Shown: positions 18,650 through 28,802, counted from the stretch's first letter. The stretch is DNA of 64,000 nt from Orientallactaga sibirica (GCA_036365145.1 JAEOAD010000026.1:4116001-4180000); one strand, 5' to 3'. Notes: generated by a model from the sequence alone, not told the origin. Translations and numbers: made by a program.

Positions 18650-18815
18650 TTTTGTTGTTGTTGTTGTTTTGTTTTGTTTTTCGAGATAGAGTCTCGCTTT
18701 AGCCCAGGCTGACCTGGAATTTACTCTGTATTCTCAGGGTGGCCTCAAACTCATGGCGATCCTCCTACCTCTGCCTCCCGAGTGCTGGGATTAAAGGCGT
18801 GCACCACCGTGCAAT
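18650..18815 (-). repeat. B1 SINE
   Basis: (TTG)n/(TTTTG)n tail, CGAGATAGAGTCTCGCTTTA, then GCTGGGATTAAAGGCGTGCA at its 5' end. Confidence 0.94.
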
Positions 18816-19526
18816 TCTGATGTCTCCTAGGACTGCAAACAGGTCTTTGCAGGTGTGGCCAAGTTCAGATGACACATTACTGTCAGAGCTTCTTAGCTGG
18901 TGGCAGGAGGACCATAGCCCAGCCCCCCCCGGGGGGACACCTTCATTTCAGGCTTCTGGCTTCTAGAATGGAGAAAGGACATTTCCGCTGTCTTGTGGGT
19001 CCCCACTTTGCAGTAGCAACCCGGGAAGGCATCACTGCCGCCTACCATCGCCCTGTTCTGCCCTCTAGTCCACATGAGGGGCAAAGGGCAAGTACCCTGT
19101 TGTCCCTCGTACTTGACCCTTTCATGCTGCCTGGTCCCGGGGGTCACATGGTGAGCATGTTATGGAGAAGCATGCACCAAAGCACTCGGCTGCTGCTTGA
19201 TGGTGATTTAGTCCCAGATCCCCCTCTATTAGAGCCACCGCCGAGCTGCCACCATATATCAACAAGGAAATCCCAAAGACATCCCCATAAACACAGCAGG
19301 GAAGCGAACCTGCGGAAGACGCCATAAACTTACCCGATGCTGAGGCGTCAGGCGGGACATCTGCTGCGCTCCCGTCCAGATGCGCCTACCAGCTTGCTCT
19401 TGACACTGCACTCTGGACACACCCCTTTTCTGCCTCTTCTTGGTGACCAGAGGAGCCCAGGGAAGATCCACAAAGGAGGACACTGGGGCATGGAGCATCA
19501 GCCCTACCTCCTCCATGGGCTCGAGA
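18816..19526. other. Unique sequence
   Basis: A 152-codon frame (18869-19327) has no recognisable domain and no splice context. Contains a G/C homopolymer cluster at 18925-18938. No repeat family assigned. Confidence 0.45.
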
Positions 19527-19538
19527 TAAATCTGAGTT

Positions 19539-19739
19539 ATTTATTTATTTATCTATCTATTTATTTATTTATTTGTTTATTTATTTATTTAAGAGAAAGA
19601 GGCAGATACAAAGAGAGAGAGAGAGAGAGAATGGGCCCGTCAAGGCCTCTAGCACCTGCAAACAAACTCCAGATGCATGTGCAACCTTGTGCATCTGGCT
19701 TTACGTGGGTTCTGGGGAGCTAAGCCATCTCTCTAGCCC
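19539..19739 (-). repeat. B2-type SINE with TSD, head-deleted
   Basis: Tail (TTTA)n at 19535-19592, core AACAAACTCCAGATGCATGT. The B box region is lost: GTGGGTTCTGGGGAGC runs into TAAGCCATCTCTCTAGCC. TAAATCTGAGTT is duplicated at 19527-19538 and 19740-19751. Confidence 0.94.
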
Positions 19740-19751
19740 TAAATCTGAGTT

Positions 19752-19994
19752 GTTATAAGAGCAGAGACACAGTCAATTGTTGCGCACACCCCAGCCAGGT
19801 ATGGGAGCCTGCTCTAGTTCTATGCCTTCTCTAAGTGTCAAATGACAGCTTGGACCATGGGGACATTGAAGTGACAAAGCATCCTACTCCATCAATTCAT
19901 GGGTTACCCCATTTCTACTGCCCCTCTTCCCTCTTGCTGGACAGTGTTATCAGAACTTCTGAGTGCAAGTGACAGAAATCTAACTCAGTGGCTT
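19752..19994. other. Unique sequence
   Basis: AGTGCAAGTGACAGAAATCT and GTGGCTTAAGAAACA near the right end hint at an ancient repeat relic, not assigned. Confidence 0.35.
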
Positions 19995-20009
19995 AAGAAA
20001 CAGGGGCTG

Positions 20010-20165
20010 AACCGGGCAAGGTGGCGCACGCCTTTAATCCCAGCACTCGGGAGGCAGAGGTAGGAGGATCGCTATGAGTTAGAGACCACCTGAGACTACA
20101 TAGTGAATTCCAGGCCAGCCTGGGATAGGGTGAGATCCTACCTTGAAAAACCAAAAGAAAGAAAG

Positions 20166-20212
<47 letters not shown>

Positions 20213-20245
20213 AAAGGAAGGAAGGAAGGAAGGAAGGAAGAAAGA
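20010..20245 (+). repeat. B1 SINE with purine tail, inserted at the start of a B2
   Basis: AACCGGGCAAGGTGGCGCAC to ATCCTACCTTGAAAAACC, then (GAAA)n/(GGAA)n. AAGAAACAGGGGCTG is duplicated exactly at 19995-20009 and 20246-20260; its GGGGCTG part is the 5' end of the next B2. Confidence 0.95.
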
Positions 20246-20249
20246 AAGA
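20155..20249. repeat. (GAAA)n/(GGAA)n microsatellite
   Basis: About 14 GAAA then about 6 GGAA units, inside the duplication bounds of the upstream B1, so it arose as its tail. Confidence 0.95.
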
Positions 20250-20253
20250 AACA

Positions 20254-20438
20254 GGGGCTGGAGAGATGGTTCATCAATTAAAGGTGCTTCCTTGCAAAGC
20301 CTGACAGCCTGAGTTCAATTCCTCAGTGCCACATCAAGCCAGATGCACAACATGGCACAGCCATCTGGGGTTTGCAGGTGCAGGAGGCCCTAGTGTGCCC
20401 ATATTCTGTCCCTCCCTCTCTCTCAAATATATATATAG
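20254..20438 (+). repeat. B2-type SINE
   Basis: GGGGCTGGAGAGATGGTTCA head, GAGTTCAATTCCTCAG B box, CTCTCAAATATATATATAG tail. Confidence 0.93.
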
Positions 20439-20533
20439 TTTGTTTTGTTTTGTTTTGTTTTGTTTTGTTTTTGAGGTAGGGTCTCACTCTAGCTCAGGCT
20501 AGAATTCACTATGTCATCTCAGGGTGGCCTCGG
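20439..20533 (-). repeat. B1 SINE fragment with (TTTTG)n tail
   Basis: (TTTTG)6 then TTTTTGAGGTAGGGTCTCAC to TCTCAGGGTGGCCTCGGAG. Its 5' half is missing where the next (TTTTG)n begins. Confidence 0.9.
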
Positions 20534-20535
20534 AG

Positions 20536-20550
20536 TTTTGTTTTGTTTTG

Positions 20551-20581
<31 letters not shown>

Positions 20582-20723
20582 GAGATAGGGTTTCACCCTA
20601 GTTCAGGCTGACCCGGAAGTTACTATGCAGTCTCAGGCTGGCCTTGAACTCGTAGTGATCCTCCTACCTCTGCCTCCCCTCCTGAGTATTGACATTAAAG
20701 GTGTGCACCACCACACTAGGCTA
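20536..20723 (-). repeat. B1 SINE with (TTTTG)n tail
   Basis: (TTTTG)8, GAGATAGGGTTTCACCCTAG, then TGACATTAAAGGTGTGCACC. Same strand and same tail type as the fragment just upstream. Confidence 0.93.
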
Positions 20724-20737
20724 CTTTGTGACTTTTA

Positions 20738-20896
20738 AAAAAGTTTTATTTATTTATTTATGAGAGAGTGGACATGCCAGTGCCTCTAGCCACTGCAAAC
20801 AAACTCCAGAGGCGTGTGCCACTTGTGTGTACTGGGGAATCAAGCTCAGGTCCTTAGGCTTTGCAGGCAGGCACATTAACCACTCTCTCAGCCCCA
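20738..20896 (-). repeat. B2-type SINE, short form
   Basis: TTTATTTATTTATTTATGAG tail, AGAGAGTGGACATGCCAGTG, head CCACTCTCTCAGCCCC. Internal deletions in the GAGA tract and the mid part. Confidence 0.9.
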
Positions 20897-21245
20897 ACTC
20901 GCCCGTCTTGAACTACGTACTCTGTCCAGAGCTGGCAGGATGCTGGTCTGAAGAAGGGCTGGGTACAGAGCTGGAACCCAGAAAGTGTTCAGTATTTGTG
21001 ACATGACCGTTTTCACTCCCACGGCGATTCCACATACTGGTCATCCATCAGATTGCATGTTGGGTCATTGGTAAACATCAATGGGTTAGAAAGGGCTCAG
21101 GGAGCCAGGCAGAGAGGGAACACTCATATAGATGAGGCCCTGGCTGGGGTTCCTGTCTGGAGGGCTGCTAACATCCCCGAACCATGGCACCAACCAACCA
21201 ATGCTGCTCAGAGAAGATGCCCAGAGCTCATAGAAAGAGTCAGGA
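20897..21245. other. Unique sequence
   Basis: No element recognised. Short open frames only. Confidence 0.4.
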
Positions 21246-21246
21246 C

Positions 21247-21450
21247 AGAGCTGGAGTTGGAGTGGTTAAGGTGCTTATTGGCAAAGCCAGAGGACCCAGG
21301 CTTGATTCCCCAGGACCCACGTAAAGCCAGATGCACAAAGTGGTACATGCGTCTGGAGTTCATTTGCAGTGGCTGGAGGCCCTGGCCCACCCATTTTCTC
21401 TCTCTGTCTCTGCCTTTCTCGCTCTCATAAATAAATAAATAAAATATTAA
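21247..21450 (+). repeat. B2-type SINE
   Basis: GAGCTGGAGTTGGAGTGGTT: part of the A-box region is deleted. GGCTTGATTCCCCAGG B box, CATAAATAAATAAATAAAAT tail. Confidence 0.92.
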
Positions 21451-21483
21451 AAGAAATAAAGAAAGAAGAAAGAAAGAAAGAGC

Positions 21484-21601
21484 GAGCCAGGCATGGTGGC
21501 ACACACACACTTGGGAGTTTGAGACCACCCTGAGACTACATGGTGAATTCCAGGTCAGCCTGGGCTAGAGCAAGATCTTCCCAAAAAAAAAAAAAAAAAA
21601 A
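21484..21601 (+). repeat. B1 SINE, internally deleted
   Basis: AGCCAGGCATGGTGGCACAC is joined to ACACTTGGGAGTTTGAGACC, losing the middle part of the left half. It ends CAAGATCTTCCC with A18. Confidence 0.9.
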
Positions 21602-21725
21602 GGAAGGAAGGAAGGAAGGAAGGAAGGAAGGAAGGAAGGAAGGAAGGAAGGGAGGGAGGGAGGAAAGAAGGAAGGAAGGAAGGAAGGAAGGAAGGAAGGA
21701 AGGAAGGAAGGAAGGAAGGAAGGAA
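21602..21725. repeat. (GGAA)n microsatellite
   Basis: About 30 GGAA units with a GGGA interruption at 21651-21662, following the B1 A tail. Confidence 0.97.
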
Positions 21726-22123
21726 ACAGCATCAGGGCACAGGACGGGTCAGAAGGACTCTCTGTGCCTCCCATTTCTGCTCCTTTGCGCTGACAGCCTC
21801 CATCTGTCTCTGTGGCAGGATGGTCCTTGGGATAGATGCTTCTGCCTGTCAGAGTCAAGAATCAGCATGAAGCCCAGGGGATAGTTGACACCCATGCTCA
21901 GAGCCGGGCTGTTCTCCACCTCCAGCTATAGTTGTCCTGGGTGCAGTAGAAGCCCCACCCTGGGGAGCCGGAGCAGCTCCAGGGCACAGGCAACATGAGA
22001 GCTGCCATTGACATGTTGGGAATCTGGACCGCAAGCCACTGTTGTGTTGTCTATCTTGCACTGATGGATGTGTCCAGCACACCCCCGCTTGTGACACCTG
22101 GAGCTGGGGGGGGGTCTCCATTA
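21726..22123. other. Unique sequence
   Basis: No element recognised. A G9 run lies at 22107-22115. Confidence 0.4.
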
Positions 22124-22128
22124 GTAGT

Positions 22129-22466
22129 TGTGGTTTGAATCAGACGTCCCCATAAATTCATGTGTTCTGAATGCTTGGTTCCCACCTGGTGGCAGTTTAG
22201 GAGGTGGAGCCTTGCTGGAGGAGGTGTGTTACCCAGGGGTGAACCGTGAAGTTTATTGGCCCCTAATTAACCCAGTGTTAGCTCGGCTCCCTCTCCTGCT
22301 GCTGTGTTCCACCTGCTGTGGCAGAGGTGATGCCCAGCCTCTGCTCGTGCCACGCTTTCCCCTGCCGTCATGGAGCATCCCCTCCTGACTGTGAGCCAGA
22401 CTAAACCCTTTCCTCTAATCAGCTGCTTTTGGTTCGGTGCTTTGTGCCAGCAACAAGAAGGTGACT
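22129..22466 (+). mobile_element. MaLR-type solo LTR
   Basis: TGTGGTTTGAATCAGACGTC start, AGGAGGTGGAGCCTTGCTGG, AGACTAAACCCTTTCCTCTA polyadenylation region, TCGGTGCTTTGTGCCAGCAA end. GTAGT precedes it (22124-22128) and recurs at 22636-22640 after the adjoining B1, compatible with a 5-bp duplication around LTR plus B1. Confidence 0.8.
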
Positions 22467-22470
22467 ATTG

Positions 22471-22635
22471 AGCCGGGTGTGGTGGCGCACGCCTTTAATC
22501 TCAGCACTGGGGAGGCAGAGGTAGGAGGATCGCGGCCGTGAGTTCGAGGCCACCCTGAGACTATAGAGTAAATTCCAGGTCAGCCTGGGCTAGAGCGAGA
22601 CCTTACCTCGAAAAACAAAACAAAACAAAAAAAAA
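22471..22635 (+). repeat. B1 SINE
   Basis: GAGCCGGGTGTGGTGGCGCA to GACCTTACCTCGAAAAACAA. Abuts the 3' end of the MaLR LTR. Contains a 4-nt insertion (GCGGCC near 22533). Confidence 0.94.
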
Positions 22636-22640
22636 GTAGT

Positions 22641-23017
22641 TACAACATTTGTGTTCTGCACATAAACAAAGTGTTTGTCCCAGCTGGTCAGACCTGGGGT
22701 GTAGAACCCCTCCTGACCAATATGGTGATGTTTTTATGGACTTCTGCGGAATTGGTTGGATGTCACACCGCCCTATGTCTTGTATACGTGTTTTGAAAGG
22801 CATCTGGAAGGGCCTAAGATGGGACTGGATGACCACAGTCCCAAAAACCAGAAAGGAAACAGCGTGAGGTCCACCCGCCTCGGTCAGCAGTCCCTGACTT
22901 CCTGAATCAACAGCCAGCCAGGCCCACGCTCTTCTCTGAAGGAACAGACACAATGAGATGGACACATAGTCTATTCTAGAAAACTATCGACTGTGCCTAA
23001 CCACGGTCTGTCCAAAT
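22641..23017. other. Unique sequence
   Basis: No family recognised. Confidence 0.4.
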
Positions 23018-23030
23018 ATCTGGTCCTCTT

Positions 23031-23405
23031 CATTGCTCAGCACTGAAATGTCTCAAACCCACCTTCCAAGGCTCAGGGTCCATTGCAGAAGAGGGGACAA
23101 AAAGAATGTAAGAGCCAAAGAAGAGTAGGACTCCTTACAACGTGCTCCTCCAGACACAAAATGGCCTGGATATCCATGACCTCACAGTGTCTGACACTAC
23201 CTACACAAGACCATCATAATAGGAGGAAAAGACCATGACATCAAAATCAAAGAGAGACTGATTGAGAGGGGGAGGGGATATGATGGAGAGTGGAGTTTCA
23301 AAGGGGAAAGTGGAGGGAGGGAGGGAAATAACATGGAATATTGTCTACAATTAAAGAAGTTGTTAATAAAAATAAAAAATTTTTTAAAAAGCTAGAAAAA
23401 AATAT
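23031..23405 (+). mobile_element. 5'-truncated L1, 3' UTR only, with TSD
   Basis: AGAAGAGGGGACAAAAAGAA, GACACTACCTACACAAGACC, GGAGGGGATATGATGGAGAG and AATAAAAATAAAAAATTT form a typical rodent L1 3' UTR and tail. ATCTGGTCCTCTT is duplicated at 23018-23030 and 23406-23418. About 375 bp, no coding part. Confidence 0.85.
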
Positions 23406-23418
23406 ATCTGGTCCTCTT

Positions 23419-23799
23419 GTTTAGCTCTCCAGGGATGAAATCCTCACATCTTTTACAACATGAGAGCCCCGTGCTCAGTTCCCCCCCCCATTGTGAATTT
23501 CATATCATGTTTGCTAATCTGCAATGCATGAAATCTGGAGGGGGCAGAACTTAAGACCTCAGGGACCTCCGAGGTAGGGATCAGTCCCTGGGCATACTCC
23601 CCCTGGTTGAGGGCACCTGAAGTCACCCCAAGAACAAAGGTCTAGAGGTCTCTCCCACCTGTCCTTACTGGACCCCAGGAGTGGGCGACAGGCGAGGCTG
23701 TCCCTGTACAGATCACGGGGGAGGGGACGTCAGACGGAGTGCAGCAGGGGACCCTGTGCATTCTCCTCAGGAGGCCAAGGGCACCCGGGACATGGAAAT
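23419..23799. other. Unique sequence
   Basis: C-run at 23480-23488. No element recognised. Confidence 0.4.
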
Positions 23800-23981
23800 T
23801 AAAAAGGAGGAGGGGAGGCCCAGCATATTAACCTCCTTAATCTTTCATTTCTGACATAGATTGTGGGCCCTCATTTCGAAGAATTTCCAACTGATGTCTG
23901 GAGGGCAGAAAAATCTATTTCCCAATACACGCCACAGCTCTCCACCAAATGACCGCCCTTCCTGTACAGTCAGCCACGCAT

Positions 23982-24020
<39 letters not shown>

Positions 24021-24130
24021 TTTAATGCTAACGCATCATCCAAAAATCTATCAATACAAACAACATCTTTGAAGAAAATGCCAGTAGTCCTAAGCTGTTT
24101 CCTCATTAACCCTGAAGCTGCTGGCTGGAG
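23800..24130. promoter_or_regulatory. Candidate conserved non-coding island
   Basis: AT-richer, repeat-free blocks flank a (TC)n run: CAGCATATTAACCTCCTTAA, CTCATTTCGAAGAATTTCCA, TTTTTAATGCTAACGCATCA, AAAATCTATCAATACAAACA and CCTCATTAACCCTGAAGCTG. TAAT, TATCAAT and GCTAACGC cores cluster. No open frame of note. Regulatory role inferred from texture only. Confidence 0.4.
23984..24014. repeat. (TC)n microsatellite
   Basis: About 15 TC units in the middle of the AT-rich island. Confidence 0.95.
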
Positions 24131-24269
24131 ATAAGTGGGAGGGGGCCCTTTCTGGAGACCCCTCCCCACCTCAGGGACACATTTCCATTCCCTTCAGGGA
24201 CAACAGTCAAGACTTGAAATGTCAGAAACTTTAGCATCTGTATGTTAGAATGCTTAAGGAGGACGGCAG

Positions 24270-24378
24270 ATGAAGTTATTTAAATGTAAATTAATTGAGA
24301 GAAGAATCAAAAACCTGGTGCCTCAGTGGAAAGAACCACTTTTCAATACTCAGTGGCCGTTCTACCACTCAGCAAGCA
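24270..24378. repeat. Possible ancient DNA-transposon fragment
   Basis: TTTAAATGTAAATTAATTGA, TGGTGCCTCAGTGGAAAGAA and CTTTTCAATACTCAGTGGCC resemble an ancient hAT-type non-autonomous element. Weak, by eye. Confidence 0.3.
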
Positions 24379-24598
24379 CCCCCTGCCCCCCAGCACAAGA
24401 CCAAGATATTCTGACTTTGGGACCATACATGGTTTCTCTCAGGCTACACATCTGCTACCATAGCTCAAAGCAGACATGTGCTCCATGTAAACAAATGGGA
24501 TTCCAATAAAACTTTATTGACAAAAAAAAAAAAAAACAGACAGCAGGCTGGATTCAGTTCCCAGGCCTCCCATTTGTGAACTTCTGTTTCAGAAAGTC
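24379..24598 (+). mobile_element. Ancient hAT-Charlie-type element
   Basis: CCATACATGGTTTCTCTCAG, ATGTAAACAAATGGGATTCC, AATAAAACTTTATTGAC and GCAGGCTGGATTCAGTTCCC follow the familiar mammalian non-autonomous hAT consensus that ends in a taaaactttatttac...ggccggattt stretch. Confidence 0.65.
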
Positions 24599-24715
24599 CC
24601 TCAAAGAATCTCAGCAGGCTGGAGGCATTTAGAACACAACAGAGGGCCCCAGAGGGGCTGTCTGGGGCTGGAGATAGTTTTCTCTTGATTCAGATGTCAG
24701 TTTTGTGGTTGTTAA
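24599..24715. other. Unique spacer
   Basis: Nothing recognised. Confidence 0.4.
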
Positions 24716-24727
24716 TATTGTGCTTTT

Positions 24728-24929
24728 TAAAATATATATACTTTATTTATTTATTTATTTATTTAGAGAAAGAGAGAGAGTGGGCACACCAGGGCCTCTA
24801 ACTGCAAACAAACTCCAGATGCATGCACCACCTTGTGCATCTGGCTTTAAGCGGGTCCTGGGGAATTGAACCTCAATCTTTTGGCTTTGCCGGCAAACAC
24901 CTTAACTCCTGAGCCATCTCTCCAGCCCA
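24728..24929 (-). repeat. B2-type SINE
   Basis: TTTATTTATTTATTTATTTA tail, GAATTGAACCTCAATC B box, GCCATCTCTCCAGCCC head. AATATTGTGCTTTTT (left) and AATACGGTGCTTTTT (right) are a near-exact duplication. Confidence 0.94.
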
Positions 24930-24945
24930 ATACGGTGCTTTTTCT

Positions 24946-25375
24946 TGTGTATAAATTGTCTCTCCCTACAAAGAAGAATCCAGAGTATGAAAGCATGTTC
25001 AGGAGAGACTGGAATGTTGGTACCCTGTGCGACCCAGTAGAGGGTTTGGGGGCGGGGGTTCTAAAGGGGAAGGTGTCAGAGGTGGGGAGAGGGGGTCTTC
25101 ACACCCACACTCCCTCACCCAGGTCTGTACTTTGTCATTTCTGAAGACTAAGAAAAAAAGTACAGCAATAGCAACAGAGAGGCCAAACCTGTCTATTTCT
25201 AGCTTTTAAGAAAGTGAGAATCCTTGGAGAAGTTAAACAAGGAGGGGGAACTGAGAGCTGAACCCCTGGGAGGAGGGACAGGTGGGGTGAGGGACAGGAG
25301 ATGAGGCAGGGAGGTCTCAGTCCCACCAGGTCAGGGTCTGTGGGCTGTGGGCCTTTGACGGAGTTTCTGAAGTAG
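24946..25375. other. Unique sequence
   Basis: No element recognised. A (G)-rich stretch lies near 25050-25100. Confidence 0.4.
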
Positions 25376-25794
25376 GACTTGGCAAACAGGGGTCCATACA
25401 CAGCCCACTGTCTGTTTTTTTGTCAATTAAGTTTTATTGGAACACACCCAGGCCTACTTACTGACATGATGCACGCAACTGCTTTTGTGCTAAGATGTCC
25501 GGACAGAATTAGTATATGGTCCAAAACACAATTTTTGTCTATTGGGTTTCTGAGTTAAGAATTCACTTGTGGAGAGGCCAGGTGTGGTGGCGCACGCCTT
25601 TAATCCCAGCACTCGGGAGGCAGAGGTAGGAGGATCGCCATGAGTTCGAGGCCACCCTGAGACACCATAGTGAATTCCAGATCAGCCTGAGCTAGAGTGA
25701 GACCCTACCTCAAAAAACCAAATAATAAATAATAATAATAATAATAATAATTCACTTGCAGGAAACTCCAGCTTCTTTTCAAAGTTTGCACACC
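25376..25794 (-). mobile_element. Ancient hAT-Charlie-type element interrupted by B1
   Basis: Antisense of the hAT consensus: TTGGCAAACAGGGGTCCATA, TCAATTAAGTTTTATTGGAA, TATATGGTCCAAAACAC, and after the B1 TTCAAAGTTTGCACACCTCT. Confidence 0.65.
25577..25748 (+). repeat. B1 SINE
   Basis: GCCAGGTGTGGTGGCGCACG to GACCCTACCTCAAAAAACCA with an (AAT)n tail. AATTCACTTG flanks it on both sides (25560-25569 and after the tail). Confidence 0.95.
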
Positions 25795-25884
25795 TCTATC
25801 TTTTCATGTTGGAATATTTTAGCCCGAAGTAAGCCACGGAAAGGAGGGCAGAAGGCAAGGATTCAAAAGGTTCATAGCTTGGCT

Positions 25885-25990
25885 CCAGTGAAGTACCCTT
25901 GGGGAAACCACGATGGCAGCACTTCTCTGTGCCTCAATTGTAAAATGGGGCAGTGATAGGACTCACTCCACAGGTTGTTGAGAAAATAAA
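25885..25990 (+). repeat. MIR relic
   Basis: CACTTCTCTGTGCCTCAATT, GTAAAATGGGGCAGTGATAG and CCACAGGTTGTTGAGAAAAT follow the sense MIR 3' half. Confidence 0.8.
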
Positions 25991-25993
25991 AGG

Positions 25994-26214
25994 GGGCTGG
26001 AGAGATGGCTTAGCGGTTAAGGCATTTGCCTGCAAAGCCAAAGGACCTCCGTTCGACTCCCCAGGACCCATTTAAGCCAGCTGCACAAGGGGGCGCATGC
26101 ATCTGAAGTTCATTTGCAGTGGCTGGAGGCCCTGGCATGTACCCATTCTCTCTCTCTTTTTCTCTCTCTCTCTCTCAAATAAATAAATGAATGAATGAAT
26201 TTTTTTAAAAAGAA
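25994..26214 (+). repeat. B2-type SINE
   Basis: GGGGCTGGAGAGATGGCTTA head, CGTTCGACTCCCCAGG B box, AAATAAATAAATGAATGAAT tail. Confidence 0.95.
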
Positions 26215-26780
26215 AAAGCATGGGTGCTTCAGAGGCACTTTGAAGCTTACCAAGCATTTTTGTTCAAGGACTTTAGTTCTGTCCCGGGCCACCCCCGCTG
26301 CCATTCATTCTGAAAGAGCGTTCTAATGGTGACTCTGGGCCTTGCAGTAGAGGCTGCTTGACTGGGTCATGGCAAATGCCCCTCTTTCCCCAGTTCCAGA
26401 GCCCCCTTGGAGGTCGTCAGCACACATCCCCAGCTTGGCTGCCCCTTCCGGCAAGTCCCATGAACCAGCCTGGACAACGTCCAGCAGCCCGTCAGGACAC
26501 CCAGGCCACAAGCCAGGAACCAGTTCTCATCTGGCAGCCACCACTGCCTCATGTCCTGGTTCACAGAGAGGCCCCACTGTCCCCAGCCTGAGCCTGGTCC
26601 CTCCAGACCTTGACCTCCCTCCCTAGGAAGCTAGCTCCGACCCCATGTCCTCTCTAGCTGGAACAGACCCCAGGATGAGGCATACAGGTGACCCAAGGCT
26701 CTGTTGACACTCTCCTGCCCGTCCACCCACCCAAGTGGCTTCTTGCCTGAGAAGTACTCGCCCTCAGCCACCCACCAAGC
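26215..26780. other. Unique sequence
   Basis: C-rich unique DNA. Open frames overlap on both strands; no exon recognised. Confidence 0.4.
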
Positions 26781-26782
26781 AG

Positions 26783-26850
26783 CTATTTATAGGATACCTG
26801 TCATGTGCCAAGTTGGGTCCCCAAAGGCTACAGGGAGCAAGAGAGATGTG
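26783..26850 (-). repeat. MIR/L2-type relic
   Basis: CTATTTATAGGATACCTGTC and ATGTGCCAAGTTGGGTCCCC resemble the antisense start of a MIR or L2 3' end (attgagcacctactatgtgccagg). Confidence 0.4.
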
Positions 26851-27174
26851 GTATGTGTTTTCGGTGGCCACATCTCCTTGGGGGAAATGAGATTTCACCA
26901 GGAGCTTAGCTCAGAGAAGAAAAGAATGGAGCGTGGAGGGAGCCAGCACAGTCAGGATATGGTTTCACGGAAAAGGTGACAATGAGCATGACACGGGCAG
27001 CTCTCAGTAAGAGGCATTCTGGGCAGAGGGGCACACCGCACAGAAGCCATGAGGTGGAAAGTAGCCGGAGGGAGAAAGAAACTGGAGGAGTCAGCAAGAG
27101 AGTGGTCCCAGGCGACAGGACTGCCAACGGCCAGCCTCCCTGGGTACCACCTCTCCCCACCCTCTGACCTGCAG
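26851..27174. other. Unique sequence
   Basis: Nothing recognised. Confidence 0.4.
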
Positions 27175-27312
27175 ATGTAGCTGATAGAGCCTGGTCTTAC
27201 AGCCGCTAGGGTCTAGGTTCAAATCCAGCGTCAACGTCTTCCTACCTTCATGATGTCAGCAAAGGTTTGTTCCTCCTAGGCTGCCTCAGTTTACCTAGTA
27301 GAAAATAGAAGA
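27175..27312 (+). repeat. MIR relic
   Basis: AGAGCCTGGTCTTACAGCCG, CTAGGTTCAAATCCAGCGTC and TAGGCTGCCTCAGTTTACCT lie in MIR sense order, including the B-box region GGTTCAAATCC. Confidence 0.75.
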
Positions 27313-27538
27313 GGGCTGGAGAGATTGCTTAGCGGTTAAGGCACATGCCTGCAAAGCCTAAGGACCCCGGTTTGATTCTCCAGGTCCCACGTAAGCCATA
27401 CACATGGTGGTGCATGCACCTGGAGTTTGTTTGCAGTGGCTAGAGGCCCTGGCACACCCATTCTCTCTCCCTCTCTCTCTCTCTCCCTTTCTCTGTCTCT
27501 AATAAATAAATATAAATACAAATATTTTTAAAAAAGAA
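27313..27538 (+). repeat. B2-type SINE
   Basis: GGGCTGGAGAGATTGCTTAG head, GGTTTGATTCTCCAGG B box, CTAATAAATAAATATAAATA tail. Confidence 0.95.
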
Positions 27539-28428
27539 AATCAAAGAACTGGGGACACCTTCCTGTGAGGTGTCCCAAGAGTCAGAGCATGCGTGATAAG
27601 GGCTTCACTCAGTGCCAGGCTGGGGATCTGTTGGCCAAGTTAACAGAATCTGCCTTTCCTGATGCCAGGCCTAATTATAGGTGCCTGGAGGCCACTCTGA
27701 GCCCCTTGTGACTTGGGCCAAGCTGGGCTGCCGCTGAAGCCTGTGGTCATACCATCTCTGCCTGCCCCTGACTCGGTGGGCCCCAGCCAAATGAAGGCAG
27801 TGCCAGACAGCAGCCACAGCAAGGGACCATGTGGGAGTCTGGCTGACGTCTGAGCAGCCATGGGGAGGGCTTCGCTTGCCCTGGCCTCTAAGTGGAGCTA
27901 TCAGTGGAACCTTCCTCCTAGGGTTTCAAAAGGGCTCAAGGGACAGTCTAGAATCTCCACACCCCCCACACACACACGTGACAGTTGATGTAATGCAAAT
28001 TGTCCCTTGGTGCTTTCGTTCTCATAGACAACAGATACCCGCAAGTTCTTTGCATGTCTGGCTCCATGTTAAATACATCAAGCGTGGAAATGCCCACGGT
28101 CACCTGGGCTTAGACCCAACAAAAAGAACCAGCAAGGTCACAGGGGCTGTGGAATGTGCTCAGAGAGCACCCCAGTCAGTCCATTAAGAGCCACATTCTC
28201 GGTCCTTCTCTGGCTCGCTTATTCAACCTCCCAGTAGCCAGAGTGGCACAACAGGTCACCATGCTGACCTTTGCCGGAGGGAAGATGGAAACCCATCCCC
28301 TTACGTGTGCAGGACTCCCCTGGTGGGAATTTGGCTTCCAAGATGACCCTTATTCACCCAAGATCTGAGTTCAAGTCTTACATCTGCCTGTGCTGTATAT
28401 TGGTTGCCTCATCTGTGAAAGTGATTAA
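27539..28428. other. Unique sequence
   Basis: About 890 bp. CACCCCCCACACACACACACG at 27958-27978 is a short CA run. Remaining sequence is unassigned; a 118-codon frame (27831-28187) has no features of a real gene. Confidence 0.45.
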
Positions 28429-28440
28429 TAAAATGTTCTG

Positions 28441-28586
28441 GGCCAGGCATGGTGGCACACGCCTTTAATCCCAGCATTCAGGAGGCAGAGGTAGGAGGAC
28501 CGCTGTGAGTTCAAGGCCAGCCTGAGACTACAGCCTGGGCTACAGCAAGGTCCTACCTCAAAAAAAAAAAAAAAAAAAAAAAAAAA
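28441..28586 (+). repeat. B1 SINE
   Basis: GGCCAGGCATGGTGGCACAC to GGTCCTACCTC with a 27-nt A tail; the right half is shortened (GACTACAGCCTGGGCTACAG). TGTTCTGGGC flanks both sides. Confidence 0.94.
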
Positions 28587-28589
28587 GTG

Positions 28590-28765
28590 TTCTGGGCTGC
28601 GGAGATGGTTCAGTCAACTGTTTGCCTTGGAAGCAGGAGGATAGATTTTGATCCCCAGAATTCACATGTAAAAAACAAGGCATGGCAATACACACTTATA
28701 ATAACAGTACTGAGGAGGCAGAGATGTGCAGATCTCTGGGGCTTGCTGGCCTCCACATACATGCT
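28590..28765 (+). repeat. B4-type SINE
   Basis: GGCTGCGGAGATGGTTCAGT tRNA-like head, GATCCCCAGAATTCACATGT, then AAGGCATGGCAATACACACT, GAGGAGGCAGAGATGTGCAG and CTCTGGGGCTTGCTGGCC, the B4 order. Confidence 0.75.
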
Positions 28766-28802
28766 GTGTGTCTGATGCACATATACCCACACACTTTCTG
28801 CA

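Noticed and set aside
23031..23405. Possible L1 ORF2 coding remnant
   Set aside because: Only 3' UTR motifs are seen; no open frame of reverse-transcriptase or endonuclease sequence.
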